DNA of 64,000 bases from CAZTDP01 sp964612565 (GTDB lineage Bacteria > Patescibacteriota > WWE3 > UBA101185 > UBA10185): contig CAZTDP010000003.1 in NCBI GenBank assembly GCA_964612565.1, positions 1-64,000 of the forward strand, given 5' to 3'. How positions within the stretch are numbered: the first letter of the stretch is position 1; every line of letters begins with the position of its first letter. A program made the position numbers and the translations under genes. A model generated the notes under the pieces. The model made no database searches. It was not told where the DNA came from and saw only the letters and a program-made list of their open reading frames with translations. Positions 24,902 through 33,552 of the stretch are shown one piece after another.

Positions 24902-25234
24902 CTACTTGCTTGTTTCTTCGGATTTGGCTTGTTTAAGCAGTTCTTTAAAGTTAATTTCAGCGTTTGTTTTTGAAGATCTTTTGCTCATTTTTTTGTTTTC
25001 TTTAATTTTGTCGGCTTCTTTCTTTCGTGTTTCGGCAAGTTCCATTTTTTTGTTAAATTTATCAATTCTTCTTTCAGTGTCGACAAATCTTCTTGTACCT
25101 GTGTAAAAAGGATGGCAGGCACTGCAAATTTCAACCGAAATTGTCGGTAATGTGGACATTGTTTTAAAAGTGTTGCCGCAAGCGCAGGTAACAACACATT
25201 CTGTATTAACTTTTGGGTGTATATCGTTTTTCAT
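24902..25234 (-). CDS. rpmE: 50S ribosomal protein L31, extended
   Basis: The N-terminal 60 residues are L31 with zinc cysteines ([21 protein letters not shown]). A Lys/Glu-rich C-terminal extension of about 45 residues is unusual compared with the usual 66-80 aa and probably contacts rRNA or is disordered. Runs with prfA on the minus strand, a common pairing. Confidence 0.93.
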   Translation of the reverse strand: MKNDIHPKVNTECVVTCACGNTFKTMSTLPTISVEICSACHPFYTGTRRFVDTERRIDKFNKKMELAETRKKEADKIKENKKMSKRSSKTNAEINFKELLKQAKSEETSK

Positions 25235-25280
25235 ATAAAATCCTTCAGTGCGTTTGAAAGTATATCAATTTTTTGACGGT

Positions 25281-26297
25281 TTAACAAGGGATCGAGTTTT
25301 TCGACTCGGCCATGACAACGCCCGCCGTTATAACAGCAACCCCGATAACCATGTATGCATTAGGCATTTCCCCTAGCAGAAGGTACGCAAAAGGAAGCGT
25401 AAATACCGGCGTTAAGTAGCCATACATAGCGCTGTCCGAAATTTTTGCGTTATCCAAGGCCCACTGGTTTAATGTGTATGCAACGATTGACGAAACAAGA
25501 GCCATATACAAAAGACCCAATAGGGCATCTAAGTCCAGATTTGCATGGCTCGAAAGTGAAGTTTGCGGCTGTGCAAAGTTTTCAATAATTGCCAGGGGTA
25601 AGAGTGTCGCCAGTCCAACATAAAAGGTTGAAAATATTAAAAGGGTAGGGGAGTACTTTTTGGTCATAGGTTTTATATTTATAAAACTTAAGGTTTTTTT
25701 CATCATGCTTGATCTTTCTCCCATGCTGTACTTTGACCAAATTATAAATATTAGATATAAAAATGCGTACATAAGGCTTAGTACGTTACCCAAAACGCGT
25801 TCTGTAATTCCTAGAGTACCTGCCGCGGACCCGGATATAATCGGCTCAATGACTATTAAAATCGTACCTAGCGACGCTGTAATTAGACCTGCTGAAACCC
25901 AGCCATTTATCTTTTCCTTGTAAAAATAATGTCCCGCGTAAACTGAGGCAACGGTTCCTAAAACACCTATAATGGTGGCATCTAGGGCGGTAGTGTACTT
26001 TAAGCTTATAAATAAGATGGCTAGTGAGGTTTGTGAAAAAAGCCCGAGTAAAAAGAAGTTGAGATAGTCCTTTTTATTAATTTGTTCACGTTTTAACAAT
26101 ATTGAAATAAAGGGCAAAAGAACAACACAAACTATCAAAAAGCGTAAAAACAGAAAGGTAAGAGGTGGAATGTAGTCCACTGTGTGTTTAATTATCGGTG
26201 TCGCTGCGGCCCAAATGAGGTTTACTGCCAAAAAAGCAATTTGTGCTAAAAAAAGTTTTGAATATTTAAAGGGTTTTTTGGGCAGTGGGTTTTTCAT
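25281..26297 (-). CDS. EamA/DMT-family transporter
   Basis: 338 aa, ten predicted membrane helices in two five-helix EamA repeats (repeat 1 starts AFLAVNLIWAAATPIIKH; repeat 2 ends YLLLGEMPNAYMVIGVAVI). The family exports metabolites or amino acids; the substrate cannot be told. The central cytoplasmic loop is enlarged (about residues 195-220). It starts 7 nt behind hisS and is probably co-transcribed. Confidence 0.88.
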   Translation of the reverse strand: MKNPLPKKPFKYSKLFLAQIAFLAVNLIWAAATPIIKHTVDYIPPLTFLFLRFLIVCVVLLPFISILLKREQINKKDYLNFFLLGLFSQTSLAILFISLKYTTALDATIIGVLGTVASVYAGHYFYKEKINGWVSAGLITASLGTILIVIEPIISGSAAGTLGITERVLGNVLSLMYAFLYLIFIIWSKYSMGERSSMMKKTLSFINIKPMTKKYSPTLLIFSTFYVGLATLLPLAIIENFAQPQTSLSSHANLDLDALLGLLYMALVSSIVAYTLNQWALDNAKISDSAMYGYLTPVFTLPFAYLLLGEMPNAYMVIGVAVITAGVVMAESKNSIPC

Positions 26298-26304
26298 GAC
26301 TGTT

Positions 26305-27606
26305 TTAAATTATTTTGGCTAAAAACTCTTCTAGCGGTACGCTGGTTTGGGTTTTGGCAGCCATGTCTTTTACAGTAATTGTGCCGTTGTTAACTTCTTC
26401 CTCACCGATGATAAGAACTGATTTTATGCCGGTTTTGTCGGCGTACTTTAGCTGTTTTTCAAGTTTTGAACTGTCTAACCATATTTCTACTTTTTTACCT
26501 TTTTTTCTAAGTGCCTGAGCGGTTTCTAAAGTAGCCTGGGTGTACTTAGTATCAATGTCCGGCCAAAGTGTTACCAAATACTCTGTTTCGGCCTCAAAAT
26601 TGGGCAGCAAGCCCCAGTTTTCTAAAAAGTTCCTAAATGTTACATCGCCCATACCAAAACCGATTCCGGAAAGTTTTTGAGATGAAAAAAGAGATATAAG
26701 ATCGTCGTATCTTCCGCCTCCGCACATTGCTCGATTGTTCTCGGGCGTCATATCAAAAAGTTCAAAGACAGTTCCTGTATAGTAATCAAGTCCGCGCATG
26801 ATAGTGCTGTCGAGTTTTAAAAATTTATTAAGTTCGGTTTTTTTTGAAAGTTCCAGCAGTTTTGTAACCTCTTCTGCTCCATCCGATTTGTCCGATAAAG
26901 ATTTAATCCACTTTTCCGGGTCTTCCAAGAAGTCGATAATCGCCAGGTACTGCTTTTCATCAAGTGTCAAAGTCTCGGTCAGTATTTGTTTAAAAGTTTC
27001 CTCGGTGATTTTAGGCTTTTTATCAATTGCTTTGATAACATTTAGCTTTTTACCGTCTTTTATGCCAATTTCATCAAAAAAGCTCTCGACGAATCTTCGA
27101 TTATTAAATCTAATTTCAAACATGTTTTCTTTTGCACCAAACGCCTTAAGAATGTCAGTAATAATCGAAAGGATCTCCCATTCGGCCGTTGTCTGATCAG
27201 AACCGAAAACATCGACATTTAATTGGTAATGTTCGCGCAAACGACCCTTTTGAGGCTTTTCATATCTCCACAAATTAGGAATTGAAAACCAACGAATCGG
27301 TGTCGGGAGTTCGCCTAATTTTTGAGCCACCATTCTTGCAACCGTCGGCGTCATTTCGGGTCTAATAGCCACTTTTCTATCACCCCGGTCGGTAAATGAG
27401 TAAAGCTGCTCGTTTACAAGCTCGTCTCCGGATTTTGCAGCGTATAAGTCAAAAGGTTCAATAAACGGGCCGTCGTATTGTTTGTAACCATAGCTCTTGC
27501 ACACCCTCGCCCAAGTTTCAAAAATGTAATTTCTCACACGCATATCTTCGGGATAAAAATCCCGCGCGCCTTTGTATGGTTGCGTAGGTAGTTTGGATTC
27601 AGCCAT
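26305..27606 (-). CDS. hisS: histidyl-tRNA synthetase
   Basis: 433 aa class II synthetase. Motif 1 region (GPFIEPFDLY), motif 2 (PIRWFSIPNLWRYEKPQKGRLREHYQLNVDVFG), His-specific motifs (LDYYTGTVFEL) and motif 3 (SGIGFGMGD), then the anticodon-binding domain. TATCAT ends 6 nt before the ATG, predicting a leaderless message. Confidence 0.96.
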   Translation of the reverse strand: MAESKLPTQPYKGARDFYPEDMRVRNYIFETWARVCKSYGYKQYDGPFIEPFDLYAAKSGDELVNEQLYSFTDRGDRKVAIRPEMTPTVARMVAQKLGELPTPIRWFSIPNLWRYEKPQKGRLREHYQLNVDVFGSDQTTAEWEILSIITDILKAFGAKENMFEIRFNNRRFVESFFDEIGIKDGKKLNVIKAIDKKPKITEETFKQILTETLTLDEKQYLAIIDFLEDPEKWIKSLSDKSDGAEEVTKLLELSKKTELNKFLKLDSTIMRGLDYYTGTVFELFDMTPENNRAMCGGGRYDDLISLFSSQKLSGIGFGMGDVTFRNFLENWGLLPNFEAETEYLVTLWPDIDTKYTQATLETAQALRKKGKKVEIWLDSSKLEKQLKYADKTGIKSVLIIGEEEVNNGTITVKDMAAKTQTSVPLEEFLAKII

Positions 27607-27763
27607 GTGTAAATGATAGCAGAAAAAGTCTGTGAGTGGCTAGGCTATTTGCTTGCACGGTCAAAAGGCCTCGGCCCTGAGACTGGAACCGAAGATATAA
27701 GTTTTATGGCCCGTAGAGTCTCTTTTTTGTGCCTTTCTCTAGACTAACACCTTCATCTAAGAT
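27607..27763 (+). other. divergent spacer with terminator-like hairpin
   Basis: Between divergent hisS and the metallo-hydrolase gene. GAGACT (27679-27684) can pair with AGTCTC (27717-27722), followed by TTTTTT. A plus-strand terminator here with no upstream plus-strand gene suggests a short RNA, but the loop is long and no promoter stands out. Confidence 0.3.
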
Positions 27764-27775
27764 ATGATGATAGCC

Positions 27776-28426
27776 ATGGAAATAACTTACATCGGCCATT
27801 CATGTTTCAAAATAAAGGGAAAAGATTCAAGTATAGTAATTGATCCTTACGATCCAAAAATAGGCTACAAACTTCCAAAATTAGAGTGCGATGTTTTACT
27901 TACAACCCACGACCATTTCGATCACCACAATGTTGACGGTGTTTCCGGCTATAAAATGCTGATCGAAGGCCCCGGTGAATACGAATTAAATGGCGTTTTT
28001 ATCTACGGTATTCAGGTTTTCCACGACGACAAACAGGGAGAGGAACGAGGAAAGCAGACAATTTATTTAATAGACATCGACGGTATTACTTTGTTACACC
28101 TTGGAGATCTTGGTCACGAACTTTCAAAAGAGACTTTAGAAAAAATCTCAAAAGTTGACGTTCTAATGATTCCGATAGGCGGAGTCTATACAATAGGGCC
28201 CGAAAAGGCGGTAAAAGTAATTTCATCTTTGGAGCCGGGAATTGTTATTCCCATGCACTATAAGACGGATGATTTAAAGGGATTTGACGATTTGGCCGGA
28301 GTTGATAAATTTATGGATGAAATGGGAGTGGAGAACAACGTAAAGAGTGAAGATAAGCTTAAGGTTTCGACAAGGAGTGATATTCCGGAAGAAACCGAAG
28401 TTGTGATCCTCAAACCCAGCCACTAA
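27776..28426 (+). CDS. UlaG-like metallo-beta-lactamase-fold hydrolase
   Basis: 216 aa. Begins MEITYIGHSCFKIKG, with the metal motif TTHDHFDHHN and later His/Asp ligands (HLGDLGH, IPMHYKTD), typical of the UlaG/YtnP-like MBL subfamily. Substrate unknown. The frame is open from 27764, but TATGAT at 27763-27768 is a -10 hexamer ending 7 nt before the ATG at 27776, so the shorter start is preferred. Six nt before dnaB. Confidence 0.85.
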   Translation: MEITYIGHSCFKIKGKDSSIVIDPYDPKIGYKLPKLECDVLLTTHDHFDHHNVDGVSGYKMLIEGPGEYELNGVFIYGIQVFHDDKQGEERGKQTIYLIDIDGITLLHLGDLGHELSKETLEKISKVDVLMIPIGGVYTIGPEKAVKVISSLEPGIVIPMHYKTDDLKGFDDLAGVDKFMDEMGVENNVKSEDKLKVSTRSDIPEETEVVILKPSH

Positions 28427-28431
28427 ACTTC

Positions 28432-29778
28432 ATGCCAGCAAGAAGAGGAATTGATCAAAAACAAAATTTGCATGTGCCTCCGCACGACGATCAAGCCGAA
28501 CGCTCGGTTTTAGGAGCTTTACTGTTAGACAAAGACGCCATTGTTAAGGTCGTCGAATTTTTAAGACCTCTTCATTTTTACAAACAAGCGCATCAAGATA
28601 TTTACGGCGCAATTTTGGCCTTATTTGAAAAGCGTGAGCCTGCAGATTTAATTACGGTTCCTAATTGGCTTAAAAAGAATGGTCAGTTAGAAGGGGTTGG
28701 CGGAGTTTCGTACATGACCGAACTTGTTAACTCTGTTCCGACTGCCGCAAACGTAGAAGCTTACGCAAAACTAATAAAAAATGACTCTATAAAGCGCTCT
28801 TTAATTTCCGCTTCAGCAGAAATCGGCGAATTGGTCTTTATGGAGGGTGGCGAGGTTGAGGAGTTTTTAGACAAAGCCGAACAGTTAATTTACTCAGTTT
28901 CACAGGATGCTGTTTACCAAGATTTTGTGCCGGTAAAAGATACACTTGAAGTTACCTTTGAGCGCTTAGACGAACTAAGCAAGAATAAAGGAACTTTAAG
29001 AGGAGTTCCAACAGGGTTAAAAAACTTGGACAAAATACTATCAGGTTTGCAAAAAGAAAATCTTATTATATTGGCCGCAAGACCCTCGGTTGGTAAAAGC
29101 TCGATGGCGTTAAATATAGCCCAGTACGCGTCTGTTGAAAAAAAGTTTGGTATAGCCTTATTTTCACTAGAAATGGGACGAGAACAGCTTGTAGACCGTA
29201 TGATTTCCTCTCAGGCAGGAATTGACAGCTGGAAGATATCTACAGGCAACTTGGACGAGGATGATTTTGAAAAGTATGGTATTGCCGCGGGCGAACTTGC
29301 CGAGGCAAACATTTTTATTGATGACACGGCAGGCATCGGTCTTCTCGAAATGAGAACAAAGGCACGTCGTCTTATGTTAGAACAAAAAATAGATTTGATA
29401 ATTGTGGACTACTTACAGCTTATTAGAGCCCCAAAAGCCGAGAGCCGTGTTCAAGAAGTTTCCGAAATTTCTCAAGGACTTAAAAATCTGGCTCGTGAGC
29501 TAAAAGTTCCAGTACTTGCGCTGTCGCAGTTGTCGCGCGCGGTTGAGCAGAGAGGCGGCGACAAAAAGCCTCAGTTGTCCGACCTCAGAGACTCCGGTTC
29601 TATTGAGCAGGACGCCGACGTTGTTATGTTTTTATATCGTCCAAATGAGGAGGATAGAAACAATTTAAAGCTAAACATTGCCAAACATCGAAACGGAGCC
29701 ACGGCAGAATTTGACCTGTTCTTTAAGGCCGAATTTACCCGATTTTACGAGGTCGAAGGCCAACCACAGGAATCTTAA
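28432..29778 (+). CDS. dnaB: replicative DNA helicase DnaB
   Basis: 448 aa hexameric helicase. The N-terminal primase-interacting domain starts PPHDDQAERSVLGALLLD. The RecA-like motor has Walker A AARPSVGKSSMALNIA, Walker B LIIVDYLQLI and the arginine-finger region FLYRPNEED. No intein. Confidence 0.96.
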   Translation: MPARRGIDQKQNLHVPPHDDQAERSVLGALLLDKDAIVKVVEFLRPLHFYKQAHQDIYGAILALFEKREPADLITVPNWLKKNGQLEGVGGVSYMTELVNSVPTAANVEAYAKLIKNDSIKRSLISASAEIGELVFMEGGEVEEFLDKAEQLIYSVSQDAVYQDFVPVKDTLEVTFERLDELSKNKGTLRGVPTGLKNLDKILSGLQKENLIILAARPSVGKSSMALNIAQYASVEKKFGIALFSLEMGREQLVDRMISSQAGIDSWKISTGNLDEDDFEKYGIAAGELAEANIFIDDTAGIGLLEMRTKARRLMLEQKIDLIIVDYLQLIRAPKAESRVQEVSEISQGLKNLARELKVPVLALSQLSRAVEQRGGDKKPQLSDLRDSGSIEQDADVVMFLYRPNEEDRNNLKLNIAKHRNGATAEFDLFFKAEFTRFYEVEGQPQES

Positions 29779-29788
29779 CAATTACTGT

Positions 29789-29816
29789 TTGAGTTTTACC
29801 GTTTTTGGTGTATTTT
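29789..29816 (+). promoter_or_regulatory. promoter of the 107-aa gene
   Basis: TTGAGT (29789-29794), 16 nt, TATTTT (29811-29816). Confidence 0.45.
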
Positions 29817-29855
29817 CCCAACTGATAGCACTAGACGTGGAAAGGAGTACTTAAT

Positions 29856-30179
29856 ATGTCCGTTCATGAAGTTGTTCTGATAGTAGGTATAGTATCTGAA
29901 CGGCCCAAGGTTATGAGAAAGATAGGAGCCAAGCATAGCGTTAGGGTTTCCTATTTACCTTGGCATTCCAGTCTGTTCCCACAGATTCCTTTGGGAACAG
30001 TCGCTGTAATATTAGTGCGTCCTCATCCGAATGACAATAGTTGGGGTAAGACATTTGATAGCTTTGTGGAACATATACGAGTAGGGCGTAAGTTGCTTTA
30101 TGAGATTGTCGAATCAACTGAAAATTTTGATCTTGACGGCATTCTCACTTCTGTTTTGTCGAATAGCGAAGCGGTGTAG
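29856..30179 (+). CDS. unrecognised small protein, 107 aa
   Basis: Not recognised. Opens with a hydrophobic strand (HEVVLIVGIVSERPKVM) suggesting a small alpha/beta fold; no membrane segment long enough to be certain. AAAGGAG precedes the ATG. Self-contained unit with its own promoter and a terminator overlapping its stop codon. Confidence 0.55.
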   Translation: MSVHEVVLIVGIVSERPKVMRKIGAKHSVRVSYLPWHSSLFPQIPLGTVAVILVRPHPNDNSWGKTFDSFVEHIRVGRKLLYEIVESTENFDLDGILTSVLSNSEAV

Positions 30180-30202
30180 CCCCAAGCACCGCTTTCTTTT
30201 TT
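30169..30202 (+). terminator. intrinsic terminator
   Basis: AAGCGGTG (30169-30176) pairs with CACCGCTT (30187-30194), then TCTTTTTTT. The 5' arm overlaps the end of the 107-aa gene. Confidence 0.9.
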
Positions 30203-30233
30203 TATCTCAAATTGATAGAATTGGTGGGCTTTT

Positions 30234-30320
30234 GCCGTGGTGGCGGAATGGTATACGCGGTGGTCTCAAAAACCACTGGGAGTTAATCCCGTGTGAGTTC
30301 GACTCTCACTCACGGCACCA
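30234..30320 (+). tRNA. tRNA-Leu (CAA)
   Basis: 87 nt. Acceptor GCCGTGG pairs with TCACGGC (one G-T pair). The anticodon loop CTCAAAA gives anticodon CAA (decodes UUG), and a long variable arm (GGGAGTTAATCCC region) marks a class II tRNA. The T-arm GTGAGTTCGACTCTCAC is intact and CCA is encoded. TAGAAT at 30216-30221 is a fitting -10. Confidence 0.95.
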
Positions 30321-30427
30321 GATACGTGGTAGGACACATTCCTGGCAAGCATTTGTGCCCAAGGATTTGTGCGGGTTTCCCATAATAAATCCCTGGTCAG
30401 AATCCCAATCAACAAGGAGGAGTAAAA

Positions 30428-30826
30428 ATGGACGCCAAGACAATTAGGCTTGGTCGGATTGTACGTTTTTGCATCGTCGGAGGCTTTGCCGTTGGTATTC
30501 AGTGGGCAGTACTGTATGGCCTCACTGAGTTTATCGGTGTTTTTTACCTTTTATCAGCAGCAACCGCCTTTATTGTGAGCACCGGAGCAAGTTTTTTGCT
30601 TCAAAAGCTTTGGGCATTCCAAAACAAGGAGGTTGAAGGGGCGGGGCGCCAGCTGGTGTTCTACTTTGTCATGAAAGGCATCTTTCTTGCCCTTGACGTT
30701 GTTCTTCTAGATATCCTGGTGGAAGTTCTGCATGTGTGGTATATGTGGGCGCAAATGCTCCTTACCGTGGTATTTTCAATTATCAGCTACTTTCTGTCGG
30801 AACGAATTTTTGTGTCTTCAAAGTAG
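30428..30826 (+). CDS. GtrA-family membrane protein
   Basis: 132 aa with four predicted membrane helices. The family pattern is FCIVGGFAVGIQWAVLY...FIVSTGASFLLQKLWAFQ...ISYFLSERIFVF-like end. GtrA proteins are thought to help move lipid-linked sugars across the membrane for surface glycans. Strong AAGGAGGAG site, own terminator; no glycosyltransferase neighbour. Confidence 0.85.
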   Translation: MDAKTIRLGRIVRFCIVGGFAVGIQWAVLYGLTEFIGVFYLLSAATAFIVSTGASFLLQKLWAFQNKEVEGAGRQLVFYFVMKGIFLALDVVLLDILVEVLHVWYMWAQMLLTVVFSIISYFLSERIFVSSK

Positions 30827-30842
30827 ATTTGTATTGCTCAAA

Positions 30843-30878
30843 CCCCTGTGAAACTCAGCACCTCACGGGGCTTTCCTT
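30843..30878 (+). terminator. intrinsic terminator
   Basis: CCCCTGTGA (30843-30851) pairs with TCACGGGG (30863-30870) with one bulge, then CTTTCCTTT. Confidence 0.7.
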
Positions 30879-30935
30879 TGCGCGCTGCAAGGAGTAAAAT
30901 TTCTAAAGTCCACAAGCCTTCCCAGCCAAACAGAT

Positions 30936-31487
30936 ATGATTGCAACAGATTTAAAAACAGGAAGAATATATCAGGAAAACGGCCAGCCTTTGTTGGTCTT
31001 AAAATACGAGCACGTTAAAGTGAGTCGGGGAGGCGCTAGTGTAAGAATTAAAGCTAAAAACTTACGTACAGGCCAGGTTTTGGATAAAGGATACAATGCA
31101 ACCGCAAAAGTTGAAGATGCCGATGTTCAAACAAAAAATGCCCAGTATTTATACTGCGACGGATCGTATGTTTTTATGGATACCGAAAATTTTGACCAAT
31201 TTAGTATTGGTGAAGATATTTTAGGTGATTCAACAAAATTTTTACTCGAGGGCGAAAAAGTAGTAGTCCAGTATTTTGATGGGAACCCAATATCTGCCGT
31301 TCTACCTCCGTCAGTAGCTTTTGAAATTTCGTACACCGAACCGGGTTTTAAAGGTAACACTGTAACCAATACCTTGAAGGAAGCAGTATTAAGCAACGGA
31401 ACAAAAGTTAAAGTTCCGACGTTTATTAAAATCGGAGATAAGGTTAAAATAGATACCAGAACCGGCGATTATATTTCAAAGGCTTGA
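30936..31487 (+). CDS. efp: translation elongation factor P
   Basis: 183 aa, three OB-like domains, KNLRTGQVLDKGY in domain I and the C-terminal IKIGDKVKIDTRTGDYISKA signature. It rescues ribosomes at polyproline. The domain I loop that carries the modified Lys in most bacteria reads VSRGGAS, so the residue is Arg, as in the EF-P class rhamnosylated by EarP. No EarP gene is in the window. Confidence 0.95.
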   Translation: MIATDLKTGRIYQENGQPLLVLKYEHVKVSRGGASVRIKAKNLRTGQVLDKGYNATAKVEDADVQTKNAQYLYCDGSYVFMDTENFDQFSIGEDILGDSTKFLLEGEKVVVQYFDGNPISAVLPPSVAFEISYTEPGFKGNTVTNTLKEAVLSNGTKVKVPTFIKIGDKVKIDTRTGDYISKA

Positions 31488-31496
31488 TAGGGCTCT

Positions 31497-32507
31497 ATGC
31501 TTTTATCTGAAAATCTAAACTTTGGCTTTACAACAATTCCAACATTATTGGTTATTTTTATAATCGGGTACGTTTTTTGGCTTTTTGTCCTTTGGTACGA
31601 GGCACGAAAGGATGGTTTTGATGACGAACACTTTTTTGATATCGTTGCTGTTTCCACATTGTTCTCAGTTTTAACTTATTTTGGGTACGCTCGGCTGCAC
31701 AATTATCTTGTAATATACAAACCCCATAACTTCCTTCTTACTGTCAATAACGACTTGCTCATCTCTTACATCGCGTTAATAAGCGCATATATCCCACCTT
31801 TTCTATTCTTTAAAAAAAGAAAATGGTCTATTTTTAGAATCTACGACATTTACTCGTTAGCCTTCGGTTTTTTGTTGGTGTTTCTTTCGTTGGGTAAGTA
31901 CTTAGTAAGTGGCATTTCAAACTTTCTTTTACTTTCGGTTTTAAATTTAATTTTTTACTTTGCAGTACTGCGTTTCAGGGGGTATAAGTTTGTTTCGGGC
32001 TTGGTTTTTTCACTCTTTTCTTTCTATACTGCAGCTCTTATACTTACGCTATTCAAAGGCCCGGGTGATTTGATCTTTTGTACTTCGTTGGTTATTATTG
32101 GTGTAGTAAATTTATATGTTAGGAGTCAGCGAAACATGATCACAAAAAATTTGCACGAAGAATTTATAAACTTAATAAAGGGCAGACTCCATAGAAAAGA
32201 AAAAGATCTTCAAAAGGAACAAAATCTGTTGCTTAGAGAAGATCCTTACTCTCAGGCAGGGAGGGCAGAAGATAACACAGATTACATCGATGAGACAGCC
32301 ATCGAAGACATTCCTAAAGAAATTTCGGATGTTAGAATGGGTCTGATAAAATCCGCGCTTGTCGATGTGAAAAGGGCTTTGGCTGCTATAAAAATCGGTA
32401 AATACGGTGTGTGCACAATTTGTGGCAAACCAATTGATAAGGCTAGACTGGTAGCTTACCCGGAGGTTACAACCTGCTTGGAACATGCCGATAGGGAAAA
32501 GGACTAA
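31497..32507 (+). CDS. Lgt-like membrane domain fused to DksA/TraR-type zinc finger
   Basis: 336 aa. The first about 210 residues form seven membrane helices and begin like prolipoprotein diacylglyceryl transferase (FGFTTIPTLLVIFIIGYVFW...EARKDGFDDEHFFDIV). The invariant Lgt catalytic signatures are not visible, so the enzyme is probably degenerate. After a charged linker, the C-terminus is a DksA/TraR-type module (MGLIKSALVDVKRALAAIKIGKYGVCTICGKPI...TTCLEH) with CxxC and a second Cys/His pair. The fusion is unusual. It precedes a degenerate LspA-like gene. Confidence 0.65.
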   Translation: MLLSENLNFGFTTIPTLLVIFIIGYVFWLFVLWYEARKDGFDDEHFFDIVAVSTLFSVLTYFGYARLHNYLVIYKPHNFLLTVNNDLLISYIALISAYIPPFLFFKKRKWSIFRIYDIYSLAFGFLLVFLSLGKYLVSGISNFLLLSVLNLIFYFAVLRFRGYKFVSGLVFSLFSFYTAALILTLFKGPGDLIFCTSLVIIGVVNLYVRSQRNMITKNLHEEFINLIKGRLHRKEKDLQKEQNLLLREDPYSQAGRAEDNTDYIDETAIEDIPKEISDVRMGLIKSALVDVKRALAAIKIGKYGVCTICGKPIDKARLVAYPEVTTCLEHADREKD

Positions 32508-32516
32508 GTTAATCTA

Positions 32517-32810
32517 ATGTTCGAGACTCGTTTGAACTGTAACGTGCTTTTGCCGATTCCGCTAACCTTAATCTTGTTGGTTATTTTAGGTATTATCACC
32601 TTTGTCGTCTTAAAAAGAGATCAACTGCAGTTTGTTGGTGGTTTATCAGCATTAGCCGGCGGAACGCTAAATCTAATTAGTAGACTTTCTTACGGTTGCG
32701 TAAAGGATAACTTGAATTTTTTGGACCTGTTTAGGTTTAACTTTCCTGACTTATTGGTTACATTTGGCGTTTTTCTGATATTATTCAGGTTGTGGAAGAA
32801 AAAAAGCTAA
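32517..32810 (+). CDS. truncated signal peptidase II-like protein
   Basis: 97 aa with three hydrophobic segments. The C-terminal half aligns with LspA: GGTLNLISRLSYGCVKD corresponds to the family's GGxxGNxIDRLxxGxVVD, and FNFPDLLVTFGVFLILF to FNxADxxIxxGxxLL. The first catalytic Asp is Ser here, while the second (NFPD) is kept, so peptidase activity is doubtful. Lies 9 nt behind the Lgt-like gene and overlaps the pseudouridine synthase start by 19 nt. Confidence 0.6.
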   Translation: MFETRLNCNVLLPIPLTLILLVILGIITFVVLKRDQLQFVGGLSALAGGTLNLISRLSYGCVKDNLNFLDLFRFNFPDLLVTFGVFLILFRLWKKKS

Positions 32811-33505
32811 AAATAATTAATGAAACAGCAGATTATCTTGTCGTGGATAAGCCTGCCGGGCTTGTAGTTAATCGTTCTCAGACTACCAAAGATACTACTG
32901 TGCAAGATATGGTGGAGGAAGAGGCGCCTAACCTTTACGACACCGAAGAGCTTGGCGGCACAGACTTTTCCTTAAGATCCGGAATTGCTCATAGGCTAGA
33001 CAAAGATACGTCGGGCCTTTTATTAATAGCTAAAACGCCCGAATTTTTTGAGTTTATTCTGAAGGAATTTAAGGAAAGAAGGGTAGAGAAGGGTTATAAA
33101 GCAGTTGTGCATGGGGAGGTTTCAAACCCTATAATCGAAATTAACGCTCCTATTAAGAGAAGTCCCCGAGATCCAATGAAAATGGCTGTCGTTGCGGAAG
33201 GTAAGGATGCGTTCACAAGAATTGAACTTAAACAGACAAAAATTTTACACGGACTTACTTACAGCCTTGTGTCTTGCTTTCCAAAAACCGGAAGAACCCA
33301 TCAAATTAGAGTACACTTGTCTGCCTTAAATAATTACATTGCAGGCGACCCTATTTATTGTCCACGAAATTTACTCGAACAGGACAAAAAGACTTTTGGT
33401 AGAATGATGCTTCATGCATTTCATATTAAGTTTTTTGACCCCAAGCTTGACTCCTTTGTAGAATTTGACTCGCGTTTGCCGGACGAATTTCAACAATTGT
33501 CTTGA
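32792..33505 (+). CDS. RluA-family pseudouridine synthase
   Basis: 237 aa, converts uridine to pseudouridine in rRNA or tRNA. The catalytic Asp motif is HRLDKDTSGLLLIAK; the KPAGLVVN and KTGRTHQIRVHL motifs are also present. The N-terminal S4 domain of RluD/RluC is missing, as in RluA itself. GTG start, overlapping the LspA-like gene. Confidence 0.9.
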   Translation: MEEKKLKIINETADYLVVDKPAGLVVNRSQTTKDTTVQDMVEEEAPNLYDTEELGGTDFSLRSGIAHRLDKDTSGLLLIAKTPEFFEFILKEFKERRVEKGYKAVVHGEVSNPIIEINAPIKRSPRDPMKMAVVAEGKDAFTRIELKQTKILHGLTYSLVSCFPKTGRTHQIRVHLSALNNYIAGDPIYCPRNLLEQDKKTFGRMMLHAFHIKFFDPKLDSFVEFDSRLPDEFQQLS

Positions 33506-33552
33506 AAAACGTATTCCACTTTCCCAAAAATTAGTGTAGATTATGACCATAT

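Noticed and set aside
27764..27775. Longer start of the metallo-hydrolase at 27764
   Set aside because: The codon lies inside the TATGAT hexamer that serves as -10.
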